Assembly (NCBI RefSeq): GCF_000176235.1
Contig: NZ_ACZV01000004.1
Coordinates: 124,001 to 188,000 of the forward strand
Length of the DNA stretch: 64,000 nucleotides
Reading direction: 5' to 3'
From: Vibrio orientalis CIP 102891 = ATCC 33934
GTDB lineage: Bacteria; Pseudomonadota; Gammaproteobacteria; Enterobacterales; Vibrionaceae
Numbering within the stretch: the stretch's first letter is position 1; each line of letters begins with the position of its first letter. A program made the position numbers and the translations under genes. Positions 1 through 8,703 of this stretch are shown piece by piece. The notes beneath the pieces are model-generated. The model worked only from the letters and a program-made list of their open reading frames with translations. It searched no databases and was not told the DNA's origin.

Positions 1-584
1 CATAAGTTTCCTTGCGAATGGGCGATGTATATTAGTTTTTTCCCTGTCCACGTCTGAGAGTCGTTGATAAGATGATGCTGCATCCTCGTTTGGTCGGTGT
101 CGGGAGCATCAACTAATAGTGTCAGTGCCTTTAGGAACTCACGGATTTGTGCGTTCAGAGTTTGACTGATGGAGTCCCTAACAAATCCCCCAAACCAAGA
201 AAAGACAGCACTAATTTTTTGGACGATAGAGCTGTTCGCTCTACCATTAATGATGTCCCAAAACGCCTCCCACCGGTCAAATTGTTTCTGCTCTAGCTCA
301 TGAGTTCTTTGGTCAAAGGTTTCAGCGAAATCGGCCAATACGTTAAGACCGCTTCCGTCAATATAAGAATCGTTGTAGAAAAGCTGGTATTCAACAGGCT
401 CCCCGTTGTACTGGCTGATACCTAGAGTGGATTTTATTTCATCCATCCCTGCTCTGGCTTGCTTTTGAGTTGTTGCAACGCCATTGAAGAAACCGATGGT
501 GTAACCTTCAATTTTGCATGAGTTGGCGATTGCATTAAATGGCAGCAGAGCGGCAATCATGAGTGATATTGTTTGCCTATTCAC
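1..584 (-). CDS. Putative secreted serine hydrolase, partial (continues past left edge)
   Basis: The reading frame is open to the window edge, so only the first 194 codons are visible. It begins with GTG at 584 (next ATG at 560). The N-terminus MNRQTISLMIAALLPFNAIA is a good signal peptide, and the GTG start supplies its positive n-region. The last visible residues include IAHSQGN, which fits the G/H-x-S-x-G nucleophile elbow of alpha/beta hydrolases and lipases, with the serine as candidate nucleophile. Acid and histidine residues would lie outside the window. The start overlaps the stop of the upstream lipoprotein gene by 8 bases, which implies translational coupling. Export and a hydrolase fold are inferred; substrate is unknown. 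Confidence 0.65.
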   Translation of the reverse strand, partial: MNRQTISLMIAALLPFNAIANSCKIEGYTIGFFNGVATTQKQARAGMDEIKSTLGISQYNGEPVEYQLFYNDSYIDGSGLNVLADFAETFDQRTHELEQKQFDRWEAFWDIINGRANSSIVQKISAVFSWFGGFVRDSISQTLNAQIREFLKALTLLVDAPDTDQTRMQHHLINDSQTWTGKKLIYIAHSQGNL

Positions 585-1167
585 AATAATGTGCCTCTGC
601 ATCTAGGAGTGTGCTTACGGAACCATCTAGTAGGTGATTATAAGCCAAATAAGCCATAGTGCGGGCTTTGGTGTTGTAAGTTAGCGCATCTAAGGTACTT
701 GCTGTATTAGTTCTATCTCTTACAGGAATACCAACAAACTCTTTACAAGCGAGTACTTTGCCGTATCTATCCGCAATACCTAAAGCTTTTCTGATGTTCG
801 CATCGGTCTTTTCAGCCCAGTCGTGATAAAGACTTTCTTGTGCTTGCCGAGCCTCTTGTTTTAAGGCCTTGCGAACTGGTTCAGTGACTTCTAACGCATC
901 GATAAATGCCTCAATGTCATCGCGGATACCATCGTTATTTACATCAGTACCAGTAAGAGATTCGCTTCGATCGAGCAAGGGTTCAAATCTGTCATATAGC
1001 AGCCTTAGCTGATCATCAATGGTCTCTTGCGCCTTTAACTCTGCGACTAGCTCTGGGGTTTTCTCTATGTTTGATATAACAACTAGTTGCTCCGCAGAAC
1101 TTTCATTTGATTCATTGCAGCCTACAATTAATATCACCGATATAGTGCAAACTAACCAATTTTTCAT
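577..1167 (-). CDS. Lipoprotein with EF-hand-like calcium loop, function unknown
   Basis: 196 residues. The N-terminus is a type II signal peptide with lipobox IVGC (Cys17), so the protein should be membrane-anchored in the periplasm. Residues 75-86 read DVNNDGIRDDIE, which satisfies the 12-residue EF-hand loop at positions 1, 3, 5, 6, 9 and 12, so calcium binding is likely. A GGGGA Shine-Dalgarno sequence lies about 8 bases before the ATG. The rest is helical and charged, with no family I recognise. Its stop overlaps the start of the putative serine hydrolase by 8 bases, so the two probably act together, for example as a calcium-binding partner or chaperone. That role is inference. Confidence 0.75.
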   Translation of the reverse strand: MKNWLVCTISVILIVGCNESNESSAEQLVVISNIEKTPELVAELKAQETIDDQLRLLYDRFEPLLDRSESLTGTDVNNDGIRDDIEAFIDALEVTEPVRKALKQEARQAQESLYHDWAEKTDANIRKALGIADRYGKVLACKEFVGIPVRDRTNTASTLDALTYNTKARTMAYLAYNHLLDGSVSTLLDAEAHYCE

Positions 1168-1470
1168 TTCTGTTTCCCCTAGTATTTCAAATAAATACTA
1201 GAGAATACTGATAAACTAAGGTGCTGAATAATAAAGAATTTGCATAGTGATATAAGGAGTGGTGATAGGCGCAATGAATTGTAAGCGAGCATGAACCAAG
1301 AACAAGAATTGCAAGTACTTATCGAGCAGTTTTAATCACGTTCATTGTCAAAAAGACCAGCCCTAGACATCAAGCTTAGTGACTTTCCATACTTTTACTT
1401 ATTCATGAATTGCTAATGTTAGAATTCCTGAAGCTCATTTATGTCCAATAACTAGTCAAGTCTAACTAAC
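1168..1470. other. Intergenic region between lipoprotein gene and gcvP terminator
   Basis: About 300 bases of AT-rich sequence. It should hold the promoter of the leftward lipoprotein gene near its right side of 1167. I see no RNA gene, repeat or convincing protein-coding frame. A 14-codon frame at 1291 followed by 26 further open codons after a single TAA was noted but is not supported as a gene. Confidence 0.5.
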
Positions 1471-1505
1471 CCAAAAACAAAAAGGCGAACCAATGGGTTC
1501 GCCTT
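1471..1505 (-). terminator. Terminator of the glycine cleavage operon (after gcvP)
   Basis: An 11-bp stem (AAAGGCGAACC at 1481-1491 with GGTTCGCCTTT at 1495-1505) has a short AATG-side loop. On the minus strand it is followed by TTTTTGTTTTTGG. It lies 23 bases past the gcvP stop. Confidence 0.85.
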
Positions 1506-1527
1506 TGTCTATTTCGATACTACAAAA

Positions 1528-4392
1528 TTAATCTTCGTAGTTGTCGATGCTTGGGCATGAACAGATCAGGTTGCGGTCACCATATACGTTGTCTACACGG
1601 TTTACTGTTGGCCAGTATTTCCAAGACTTCGTCGCTGGTGATGGGAAGCAGCCTAGTTCGCGAGAGTATGGGCGATCCCATTCATCTTTTGAAAGATCAA
1701 CTTGAGTGTGAGGTGCGTTGACTAGAGGGTTGTTCTCTAGTGGCCATTCACCATTTTTCACTTTTGCCATCTCTTCGCGGATTGCGATCATCGCCTCACA
1801 GAAGCGGTCAAGCTCTTCTAGATCTTCCGATTCCGTTGGTTCAACCATTAGCGTGCCCGCCACAGGGAACGACATGGTTGGTGCGTGGAAACCGTAGTCC
1901 ATTAGACGCTTCGCGATATCTTCTTCGCTGATGCCTGTCTCTTCTTTTAGTGGACGAATATCGATAATACATTCGTGCGCTACGCGGCCGTTAGTACCAC
2001 GGTAAAGAACAGGGTAGTGAGGGCGTAGACGCTCCATCACGTAGTTTGCGTTTAGGATTGCTACTTTCGTCGCGTCCGTCAGGCCAGCTTCGCCCATCAT
2101 CGCGATGTAAGCCCACGAGATTGGAAGGATAGAAGCACTACCTAGGTCTGCCGCTGAAATAGCGTAATCATCGCCCTCTACACCGTTTTCAATGTGACCT
2201 GGTAGGAAAGGTGCTAGGTGCGACTTAACACCGATAGGACCCATGCCTGGACCACCACCACCGTGTGGAATACAGAACGTTTTGTGTAGGTTTAGGTGCG
2301 AAACGTCAGAGCCAATAAAGCCTGGAGATGTTAGACCAACCTGTGCATTCATGTTTGCGCCGTCTAGGTAAACCTGACCGCCTGCTGCGTGGACCATTTC
2401 GCACACTTCTTTCACTTGCTCTTCATATACGCCGTGCGTAGAAGGGTAAGTGATCATGATGCTTGATAGGTTTTCAGCGTGCTTTTCAATTTTCGCTGCT
2501 AGGTCTGTCATGTCGATGTTGCCATCTTCATCACACTTCACCACAACCACTTTCATTGACACCATTGAAGCTGTTGCAGGGTTAGTTCCGTGCGCAGAAC
2601 TTGGGATCAAACAAACGTTACGGTGACCTTCACCGCGGCTGTCGTGGTAGCGTTGAATTGCGATTAGACCTGCGTACTCACCTGATGCACCTGAATTAGG
2701 CTGCAGTGAGAATGCGTCGTAGCCTGTGATTTCACATAGCTTCTCTTTTAGGTCTTTCGCAAGTGCAGAGTAACCCGCTGCTTGCTCCATTGGCGCGAAT
2801 GGGTGGATAGAACCAAACTCAGGCCAAGTTACAGGGATCATTTCAGCAGCTGCGTTTAGCTTCATCGTACAGCTACCTAGCGGGATCATACCGTGAGTCA
2901 GCGAGAAGTCTTTGTTCTCAAGCTGCTTCAGGTAACGCATCATCTGCGTTTCGCTGTGGTGCGTGTTGAATACAGGGTGAGTTAGGTATTCAGATGTACG
3001 ACGTAGTGCTTCTGGAATCGCCGCAAATTCGTTACCAGCGATTTCAGATGATAGTGCGTTAACTTCATCTTTCACGCCAAATACAGCAAATAGTGCTTCA
3101 ATATCAGCGGTTGTGGTTGTTTCGTCACAGCTGATACCTAGTTTGCCATCTAGCTTACGTAGGTTGAGGTCAGCCGCTTGCGCTTTTGCGTATAGATCTT
3201 CAGTGTTACCAGCTGTATTGATTGTGATGGTGTCGAAGAAGCTGTTGTGAGCCAGTTCGAAACCAGATTTAGTCAGACCAGCAGCAAGAATAGCTGTCAT
3301 GTGGTGAGTACGACGAGCAATCGTGCGCAGACCTTCAGCACCGTGGTAAACAGCGTAGAAAGAAGCCATGTTTGCTAGTAGCGCCTGAGCAGTACAGATG
3401 TTCGAGGTCGCTTTTTCGCGGCGGATGTGCTGCTCACGAGTTTGCATTGCCATGCGAAGTGCTTGGTTACCGTTGGTATCGATAGAAACACCGATAACAC
3501 GACCTGGCATGGTACGCTTGTGCTTGTCACGTGTTGCCATAAATGCAGCGTGTGGACCACCGTAGCCCATCGGTACGCCGAAGCGTTGTGCAGAGCCGAT
3601 AACAACGTCAGCGCCCATTTCACCTGCTGGTTTAAGCAGAGCAGAGGCAAGTAGGTCTGTTGCAACAGTAACTAGCGTTTTGTTTGCTTGCGCTTTTGCG
3701 ATGATGTCCGTTAGGTCGCGTACTTCACCTGTTGTGCCTGGGTACTGTACTAGTGCACCAAATACATCTTGTTCAGGCAGAGATTCTAAAGACCCCACTT
3801 GTACATCAAAGCCGATGTATTTCGCGCGAGTCTTAACCACTTCTAGTGTTTGTGGGTGCACATCGTCAGCCACAAAGAATACTTTACTCTTGCTCTTACC
3901 TGCACGCTTACATAGCGTCATTGCTTCGCCAGCAGCGGTTGCTTCATCCAGTAGTGACGCATTAGCAATGTCCATTGCTGTTAGGTCCATCACCATCTGT
4001 TGGTAGTTAAGTAGCGCTTCTAGGCGGCCTTGAGAAATCTCAGGTTGATAAGGTGTGTACGCTGTGTACCAGCCTGGGTTTTCAAGCACGTTACGTAAAA
4101 TAACGTTCGGCGTGAAGGTGTTGTAGTAACCTTGGCCGATGAATGTGCGTTTTACCTGGTTTTGATCGGCAAACTCGCGCATTGCAGCCAACATATCTGC
4201 TTCGCTTTTCGCTTCCGCAAGTGTCATTGGCTGTTCTAGGCGAATTTGCGCAGGAACGGTTTCGTCGATTAATGCGTCAAGGTTTGCAACGTTGATCGCG
4301 TCCAACATTTTTTGTTGGTCAGATTTGTTTGGGCCGTTGTGGCGTGCAACGAACTCATTTTGTGTGCTGAGGCTTTGAAGTAATTCAGTCAT
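1528..4392 (-). CDS. gcvP: Glycine dehydrogenase (decarboxylating), P protein
   Basis: 954 residues, the normal length for the single-chain proteobacterial P protein. It decarboxylates glycine with PLP and passes the aminomethyl group to the lipoyl arm of GcvH. The PLP lysine is K704 in [17 protein letters not shown], followed by the glycine-rich loop. The N-terminus [14 protein letters not shown] is typical. The ATG at 4392 has AAAGGA a few bases upstream. It is the last gene of a leftward glyA-gcvH-gcvP unit, with a hairpin separating it from gcvH. Acts in the cytosol to give one-carbon units together with GcvH, GcvT and lipoamide dehydrogenase (the last is not in this window). Confidence 0.98.
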   Translation of the reverse strand: MTELLQSLSTQNEFVARHNGPNKSDQQKMLDAINVANLDALIDETVPAQIRLEQPMTLAEAKSEADMLAAMREFADQNQVKRTFIGQGYYNTFTPNVILRNVLENPGWYTAYTPYQPEISQGRLEALLNYQQMVMDLTAMDIANASLLDEATAAGEAMTLCKRAGKSKSKVFFVADDVHPQTLEVVKTRAKYIGFDVQVGSLESLPEQDVFGALVQYPGTTGEVRDLTDIIAKAQANKTLVTVATDLLASALLKPAGEMGADVVIGSAQRFGVPMGYGGPHAAFMATRDKHKRTMPGRVIGVSIDTNGNQALRMAMQTREQHIRREKATSNICTAQALLANMASFYAVYHGAEGLRTIARRTHHMTAILAAGLTKSGFELAHNSFFDTITINTAGNTEDLYAKAQAADLNLRKLDGKLGISCDETTTTADIEALFAVFGVKDEVNALSSEIAGNEFAAIPEALRRTSEYLTHPVFNTHHSETQMMRYLKQLENKDFSLTHGMIPLGSCTMKLNAAAEMIPVTWPEFGSIHPFAPMEQAAGYSALAKDLKEKLCEITGYDAFSLQPNSGASGEYAGLIAIQRYHDSRGEGHRNVCLIPSSAHGTNPATASMVSMKVVVVKCDEDGNIDMTDLAAKIEKHAENLSSIMITYPSTHGVYEEQVKEVCEMVHAAGGQVYLDGANMNAQVGLTSPGFIGSDVSHLNLHKTFCIPHGGGGPGMGPIGVKSHLAPFLPGHIENGVEGDDYAISAADLGSASILPISWAYIAMMGEAGLTDATKVAILNANYVMERLRPHYPVLYRGTNGRVAHECIIDIRPLKEETGISEEDIAKRLMDYGFHAPTMSFPVAGTLMVEPTESEDLEELDRFCEAMIAIREEMAKVKNGEWPLENNPLVNAPHTQVDLSKDEWDRPYSRELGCFPSPATKSWKYWPTVNRVDNVYGDRNLICSCPSIDNYED

Positions 4393-4418
4393 TGTCCTTT
4401 ACCTACTCCGGAGTTCGG

Positions 4419-4435
4419 GTAATGGGTACCATTAC
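4419..4435. promoter_or_regulatory. Perfect 7+3+7 palindrome in front of gcvP
   Basis: GTAATGG and CCATTAC flank a GTA centre, 27 bases before the gcvP start. It could be a protein operator or an RNA hairpin in the gcvH-gcvP junction. It does not resemble the GGAAA/TTTCC element found elsewhere in this locus. The binding factor is unknown. Confidence 0.4.
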
Positions 4436-4464
4436 TGATACATTTAATTATATGCCCGAACTTA

Positions 4465-4498
4465 GAAAAAAAGCTGCCATCCGAGGCGGAGGCAGCTT
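4465..4498 (-). terminator. Intrinsic terminator between gcvH and gcvP
   Basis: Stem AAGCTGCC/GGCAGCTT (4471-4478 with 4491-4498). On the minus strand the stem is followed directly by a T-rich run. It lies just past the gcvH stop and upstream of gcvP, so it should make gcvH mRNA more abundant than gcvP mRNA, which would suit the stoichiometric excess of H protein over P protein. That purpose is inference. Confidence 0.75.
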
Positions 4499-4513
4499 CT
4501 TAATGTGTCCTAA

Positions 4514-4894
4514 TTACTCGTCTTCGACTGAGTTTTCGTACTCTTCTGCATCTTTAAGATTATCTAGCTCTGACGCGTCAGACATTTTCACTTTCACGAT
4601 CCAACCGCCTTCGTACGGTTCTTCGTTGATAAGCTCAGGGCTGTCTTCTAGCTCTTCGTTGATTTCAACGATTTCACCAGTGATAGGCGCGTAGATATCA
4701 GACGCTGCTTTTACAGACTCAACAAGAGAGAAAGATTCACCTGCTTCGATTTCAGCTTCTACTTCTGGTAGGTCTACGAATACTACGTCACCTAACAAAC
4801 CTTGTGCGTGGTCAGAAATACCGATAGTTACTGTACCGTCACCGTTGTCACGTACCCACTCGTGGCTCTCTGCAAACTTCAGTGTCTTGTCCAT
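4514..4894 (-). CDS. gcvH: Glycine cleavage system H protein
   Basis: 126 residues, standard length. It carries the lipoyl arm that shuttles the aminomethyl group between GcvP, GcvT and lipoamide dehydrogenase. The lipoylated lysine is K62 in [12 protein letters not shown], and the N-terminus FAESHEWV is the family hallmark. The sequence is very acidic, ending in a short Glu/Asp tail. GGAG lies 8 bases before the ATG. It lies 36 bases after glyA on the same strand, so it is probably cotranscribed with it. Confidence 0.98.
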   Translation of the reverse strand: MDKTLKFAESHEWVRDNGDGTVTIGISDHAQGLLGDVVFVDLPEVEAEIEAGESFSLVESVKAASDIYAPITGEIVEINEELEDSPELINEEPYEGGWIVKVKMSDASELDNLKDAEEYENSVEDE

Positions 4895-4930
4895 TGCTTA
4901 ATCTCCAAATATGAATTTGATAAAAATTGT

Positions 4931-6226
4931 TTATTGGTAAAGAGGGAAACGGCCACAAAGTGTTTTCACTTCTTTGCGTACACGTTGTTCCACTTCAGCG
5001 TTACCTTCAGGGTTTTCAACCAACCCGTCGAGTACATCGCCAATCCAATTACCGATGAGTTTGAATTCTTCTGCGCCAAAGCCGCGGCTTGTCCCCGCAG
5101 GGGTTCCCAAACGGATGCCCGATGTAATCATAGGCTTCTCAGAGTCGAATGGGATGCCGTTTTTGTTACATGTGATTCCGGCACGTTCCAGAGCTTCTTC
5201 TGCTTTGTTACCTTTCAAGCCTTTAGGGCGAAGGTCAACCAGCATTAGGTGCGTGTCTGTACCGCCAGTCACAATGTCACAACCGCGAGTTTGCAATACT
5301 TCTGCTAGAACTTTTGCGTTATCGATCACTGAATCGATATAAGTTGAAAATTCTGGGCCTAACGCTTCACCAAATGCGACCGCTTTAGAAGCGATAACAT
5401 GCATGAGTGGGCCACCTTGTAGGCCAGGGAATACCGCTGAATTGATCTTTTTGATGATGTCTTTGTGGTTGGTCAGGATCATGCCACCACGTGGGCCACG
5501 CAATGTTTTGTGTGTTGTCGTTGTCACGACATGAGCGTGTGGAAGCGGGCTAGGATGTGCGCCTGTTGCGATAAGACCTGCGATGTGTGCCATATCGACC
5601 ATTAGGATCGCATCAACTTCATCGGCAATTTCGCGGAATTTCGCAAAGTCGATAGTACGTGGAATAGCACTACCACCTGCGATGATCATTTTTGGTTTAT
5701 GCTCAAGCGCAAGCTCGCGAACATCTTCGTAGTTGATTTCTAGCGTTTCACGATCCACGCCATATTGAACTGCGTTGAACCACTTACCAGAAAGAGCTGG
5801 GCGAGCACCGTGAGTTAGGTGACCACCTGCATCAAGAGACATACCAAGAATCGTATCGCCCGGTTGAAGTAGTGCAAGCTTAACGGCACCGTTAGCCTGA
5901 GCACCAGAATGAGGTTGAACGTTTGCGTATTCGCACTTAAACAATTGTTTAGCGCGCTCGATAGCAATTGCCTCTACCGTGTCGACATGTTCACAACCAC
6001 CGTAGTAACGGCGACCTGGATAGCCTTCTGCATACTTGTTGGTTAGGCAAGTGCCTTGTGCCTGCATTACCGCTTTAGAAACAATGTTCTCTGAAGCGAT
6101 AAGCTCGATTTGTTCGTTTTGACGCGTGTTTTCCGCTTGAATTCCAGCAAATACGGCATCGTCTGTAGCAGCAAGGTTAGTAGAGAAAAAGTTCTCTAGG
6201 CTGTGGTTTTGAAACGGTTTGTTCAT
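4931..6226 (-). CDS. glyA: Serine hydroxymethyltransferase
   Basis: 431 residues. It interconverts serine and glycine with transfer of one carbon to tetrahydrofolate. The PLP-binding lysine is K240 in [16 protein letters not shown], and [11 protein letters not shown] near residue 40 and the [10 protein letters not shown] stretch are present. The N-terminal extension of about 15 residues before the conserved core makes it slightly longer than E. coli GlyA. As it is the first gene of the glycine cleavage operon, this is probably a catabolic second copy that works with GcvPHT, and a biosynthetic glyA is expected elsewhere. Its promoter region is shared with the divergent XRE-cupin regulator. Confidence 0.97.
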   Translation of the reverse strand: MNKPFQNHSLENFFSTNLAATDDAVFAGIQAENTRQNEQIELIASENIVSKAVMQAQGTCLTNKYAEGYPGRRYYGGCEHVDTVEAIAIERAKQLFKCEYANVQPHSGAQANGAVKLALLQPGDTILGMSLDAGGHLTHGARPALSGKWFNAVQYGVDRETLEINYEDVRELALEHKPKMIIAGGSAIPRTIDFAKFREIADEVDAILMVDMAHIAGLIATGAHPSPLPHAHVVTTTTHKTLRGPRGGMILTNHKDIIKKINSAVFPGLQGGPLMHVIASKAVAFGEALGPEFSTYIDSVIDNAKVLAEVLQTRGCDIVTGGTDTHLMLVDLRPKGLKGNKAEEALERAGITCNKNGIPFDSEKPMITSGIRLGTPAGTSRGFGAEEFKLIGNWIGDVLDGLVENPEGNAEVEQRVRKEVKTLCGRFPLYQ

Positions 6227-6596
6227 GGCAGATGACCTTCCATTCGTGCCAGCGAGTTTATTATGTAGGGTATTGGTACTCGCCAGTTTCTTGTTTATTA
6301 CTGTTCTTTGTCTTTAGAACAGGGTGAATTTCCATGCCCCTAAATAGTGGGGAAAAACGAGTTCAATTGTTAAATCTATCAATCATTGAATTCGGAAATA
6401 ACATCTCTACAACTAACAAGCTGGTAACATAGCGGTTGTCGAAGGAACAATCAACCAAAAATTTCCTATTGGAAACAAGGTTTCTATTTTTGTTAACAAG
6501 AGCACGGTTTATTTCTTGTCCGCACCTTTCCTCTATTAAACGCTTCGGGCACAATGAAAATGACACAGGAAGTAGCAAACGCATTAAGAGGGAAGC
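6227..6596. promoter_or_regulatory. Divergent promoter region of glyA and the XRE-cupin regulator
   Basis: 370 bases between two divergently read genes. It holds one copy of the GGAAA/TTTCC operator (annotated separately at 6462-6484). I saw no glycine riboswitch-like architecture here. No protein-coding frame is convincing. Confidence 0.6.
6462..6484. promoter_or_regulatory. Candidate operator of the XRE-cupin glycine regulator, copy 1
   Basis: Half-sites TTTCC (6462), GGAAA (6471) and GTTTC (6480) alternate in orientation about every 9-10 bases. Eighteen bases, TATTGGAAACAAGGTTTC at 6467-6484, are repeated exactly in front of gcvT at 7423-7440. The two copies flank the regulator gene and sit before the two arms of the glycine cleavage locus, so its product is the natural binding candidate. 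Confidence 0.7.
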
Positions 6597-7220
6597 ATGC
6601 CCGAAGATATCTATGATGAGTATCCATCGCTGACATTATCTAAAGAGTCAGTCGATGAAAATATTGAGCCACTTAAGTTGGGCGAGCGGATTAAAACCAT
6701 TCGCGGCAAGCTGGGGATCACACTTGAAGAAGCGAGTCAGCGTACCGGCTTAGCGCGTTCAACCCTGAGTAAAATAGAGAACGAACAGATCTCTCCAACC
6801 TTCCAAGCGATGCAAAAACTGGCGATGGGACTTCAAATAGATATGCCGCAACTATTTGAACCGCCTAGAAAAAAAGTCGCCACAGGGCGCCGCGATATCA
6901 CCAAAGCTAACCAAGGAAAACCACACCCAACCCCAACGTATGAACATGAACTTCTAGCCACTCAGCTTTCCAATAAGAAAATGATGCCGTTCAAGAGTCA
7001 GGTTCATGCGCGCAATTTTGAAGAGTACGGAGACTGGGTACGCCATGATGGTGAAGAGTTCCTATTGATACTTTCTGGCTCGGTGATGTTCTATTCTGAG
7101 TTCTATGAACCCGTTGAATTGAGTGAAGGCGACAGCGTTTATTATGATGCCAACATGGGTCATATGCTTATCTCGACCAGTGAACAAGATGCTCATATTC
7201 TTTGGGTTACTGCCAAGTAA
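6597..7220 (+). CDS. XRE-family regulator with cupin domain, likely glycine cleavage regulator
   Basis: 207 residues. An XRE/Cro helix-turn-helix spans about residues 27-85 (LGERIKTIRGKLG then GLARSTLSKIENEQISP). A cupin_2 beta-barrel spans about 135-205 and probably binds the small-molecule ligand. GAGGGAAGC lies directly before the ATG. It sits between glyA and gcvT and reads divergently from glyA. From memory, V. cholerae chromosome II has the same arrangement. I infer that it senses glycine or a related amino acid and controls both arms through the shared operator. Activation versus repression cannot be told. Confidence 0.88.
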   Translation: MPEDIYDEYPSLTLSKESVDENIEPLKLGERIKTIRGKLGITLEEASQRTGLARSTLSKIENEQISPTFQAMQKLAMGLQIDMPQLFEPPRKKVATGRRDITKANQGKPHPTPTYEHELLATQLSNKKMMPFKSQVHARNFEEYGDWVRHDGEEFLLILSGSVMFYSEFYEPVELSEGDSVYYDANMGHMLISTSEQDAHILWVTAK

Positions 7221-7248
7221 AGTAATGATGATGTAAATTTCTTATAGT

Positions 7249-7275
7249 AAAGGCAAACGTTTGTCTTTGGTTTTT
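7249..7275 (+). terminator. Weak hairpin after the XRE-cupin gene
   Basis: AAAGGCAAAC (7249-7258) pairs with GTTTGTCTTT (7259-7268) with one G-U pair. GGTTTTT follows. The stronger terminator is the next hairpin downstream. Confidence 0.45.
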
Positions 7276-7285
7276 AGAAGAGTAC

Positions 7286-7334
7286 AATAGCGCCATCTTG
7301 ACGAAGAACCGTTCAAGATGGCGCTATTATTTTA
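7286..7334 (+). terminator. Strong terminator after the XRE-cupin gene
   Basis: A perfect 16-bp stem (7286-7301 with 7313-7328, AATAGCGCCATCTTGA and its complement) has an 11-base loop and is followed by ATTATTTTATC. It separates the regulator transcript from gcvT, which therefore needs its own promoter. Confidence 0.8.
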
Positions 7335-7426
7335 TCTACCCAATGTGAATATGATGTTAAATGTCACATTTTGAACTGTTCTCTCATTGTTAATAGTGCA
7401 AAATTCCTCCACTCGTGTTTATTATT

Positions 7427-7451
7427 GGAAACAAGGTTTCCTGTATGGAAA
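7427..7451. promoter_or_regulatory. Candidate operator of the XRE-cupin glycine regulator, copy 2
   Basis: GGAAA (7427), TTTCC (7437) and GGAAA (7447) lie exactly 10 bases apart. GGAAAC-AAG-GTTTCC at 7427-7441 is a perfect inverted repeat. It ends 26 bases before the gcvT start, a position that overlaps the probable promoter or leader. It shares 18 identical bases with copy 1. Confidence 0.7.
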
Positions 7452-7477
7452 ACGAACCTGATTAAACGGAGACAATG

Positions 7478-8596
7478 ATGACTCAAGAATTACTGAAAAC
7501 ACCTTTACATGCTCTTCATGTAGAGGCTGGCGCCAAGATGGTTCCATTCGCAGGCTACGATATGCCTGTTCAATACAAACTCGGCGTGAAGAAAGAGCAC
7601 TTGCATACGCGTGATGCAGCAGGTCTTTTTGATGTATCCCATATGGGCCAGCTTCGTCTACACGGTGAAGGTGCGGCAGCGTTTCTTGAATCATTAGTTC
7701 CTGTAGACATTATTGACTTACCTAAAGGCAACCAGCGCTATGCTTTCTTTACTAATGAAGAGGGCGGCATCATGGATGACCTTATGGTAGCAAACCTTGA
7801 TGACCACCTATTCGTGGTAGTCAACGCGGCATGTAAAGAGCAAGATATCAATCACCTTGAAGCGCACCTCCCTTCAGGTGTGGAGTTAGAGATCATTGAT
7901 GATCGCGCATTGTTAGCCTTGCAAGGTCCTAAAGCGGTAGACGTGCTTAAGCGCTTTAATGCTCAAGTGGCTGACATGGTCTTTATGGATGTGAAGAAGC
8001 TTAATATTCTTGGCGTTGAATGTATCGTGAGCCGTAGTGGCTACACTGGTGAAGATGGTTACGAAATCTCTGTACCAAACTCACACGCTGAAGAGTTAGC
8101 ACAAAAGTTAACTTCAGAAAAGGAAGTAGAGTGGATTGGCTTGGGTGCACGTGATTCACTGCGCTTAGAGTGTGGCCTGTGTCTATACGGTCATGACCTA
8201 GACACAACAACGACGCCAGTAGAAGCGAGCCTACTGTGGGGCATTCAAAAGATTCGTCGTACTGGCGGTGAGCGCGAAGGCGGCTTCCCTGGTGCAGATA
8301 TCATTCTTAAGCAGCTTGAAACTAAAGATGTTTCTCGTAAGCGTGTTGGTCTAGTAGGCCAAACGAAAGCGCCAGTGCGTGAAGGTGCTGAGCTGTTCGA
8401 TGCGGATGATAACAAAATTGGCGTTGTAACCAGTGGTACCGCTGGGCCAAATGCAGGCAAGCCTGTTTCAATGGCTTATGTTCGTGCAGATCTGGCGGCA
8501 ATTGGTACAGAAGTTTACGCCGATGTACGTGGTAAAAAGTTGGCAATGACGGTAGAAAAAATGCCATTTGTGCCACAGAGATACTTCCGCGGTTAA
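7478..8596 (+). CDS. gcvT: Glycine cleavage system aminomethyltransferase, T protein
   Basis: 372 residues. It transfers the methylene group from the H-protein lipoyl arm to tetrahydrofolate and releases ammonia. The N-terminal GAKMVPFAGYDMPVQY and the DVSHMGQ stretch are family signatures, and the C-terminal domain with KRVGLVGQ and FVPQRYFRG is complete. Two ATG codons are in tandem at 7475 and 7478. GGAG at 7468-7471 gives better spacing to the second, so I chose 7478. It lies on the opposite strand to the glyA-gcvH-gcvP unit, with its own operator copy and terminator. Confidence 0.97.
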   Translation: MTQELLKTPLHALHVEAGAKMVPFAGYDMPVQYKLGVKKEHLHTRDAAGLFDVSHMGQLRLHGEGAAAFLESLVPVDIIDLPKGNQRYAFFTNEEGGIMDDLMVANLDDHLFVVVNAACKEQDINHLEAHLPSGVELEIIDDRALLALQGPKAVDVLKRFNAQVADMVFMDVKKLNILGVECIVSRSGYTGEDGYEISVPNSHAEELAQKLTSEKEVEWIGLGARDSLRLECGLCLYGHDLDTTTTPVEASLLWGIQKIRRTGGEREGGFPGADIILKQLETKDVSRKRVGLVGQTKAPVREGAELFDADDNKIGVVTSGTAGPNAGKPVSMAYVRADLAAIGTEVYADVRGKKLAMTVEKMPFVPQRYFRG

Positions 8597-8627
8597 TCAA
8601 ATGTGACGAACCATTGCTTTGTGTGCT

Positions 8628-8655
8628 AAAACCTCTCTTAGGAGAGGTTTTTTTG
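8628..8655 (+). terminator. Terminator after gcvT
   Basis: Stem AAAACCTCTC/GAGAGGTTTT (8628-8637 with 8642-8651) with a TTAG loop runs into TTTTTTT. Confidence 0.9.
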
Positions 8656-8703
8656 TATGGCTTTTCTCGTACAATAAAACGGATTTTATAAAAGGTAGTA
8701 ATT

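Noticed and set aside
1291..1413. Short frame with one internal TAA after gcvP terminator
   Set aside because: 14 plus 26 codons with an in-frame stop and no recognisable family; could be a gene remnant but nothing supports it.
3680..4006. Frame antisense to gcvP
   Set aside because: A shadow frame fully inside gcvP with no start signal or domain.
7221..7474. Possible glycine riboswitch before gcvT
   Set aside because: No glycine-aptamer architecture could be traced here or at 6227-6596; the hairpins present act as terminators and the shared element fits a protein operator.
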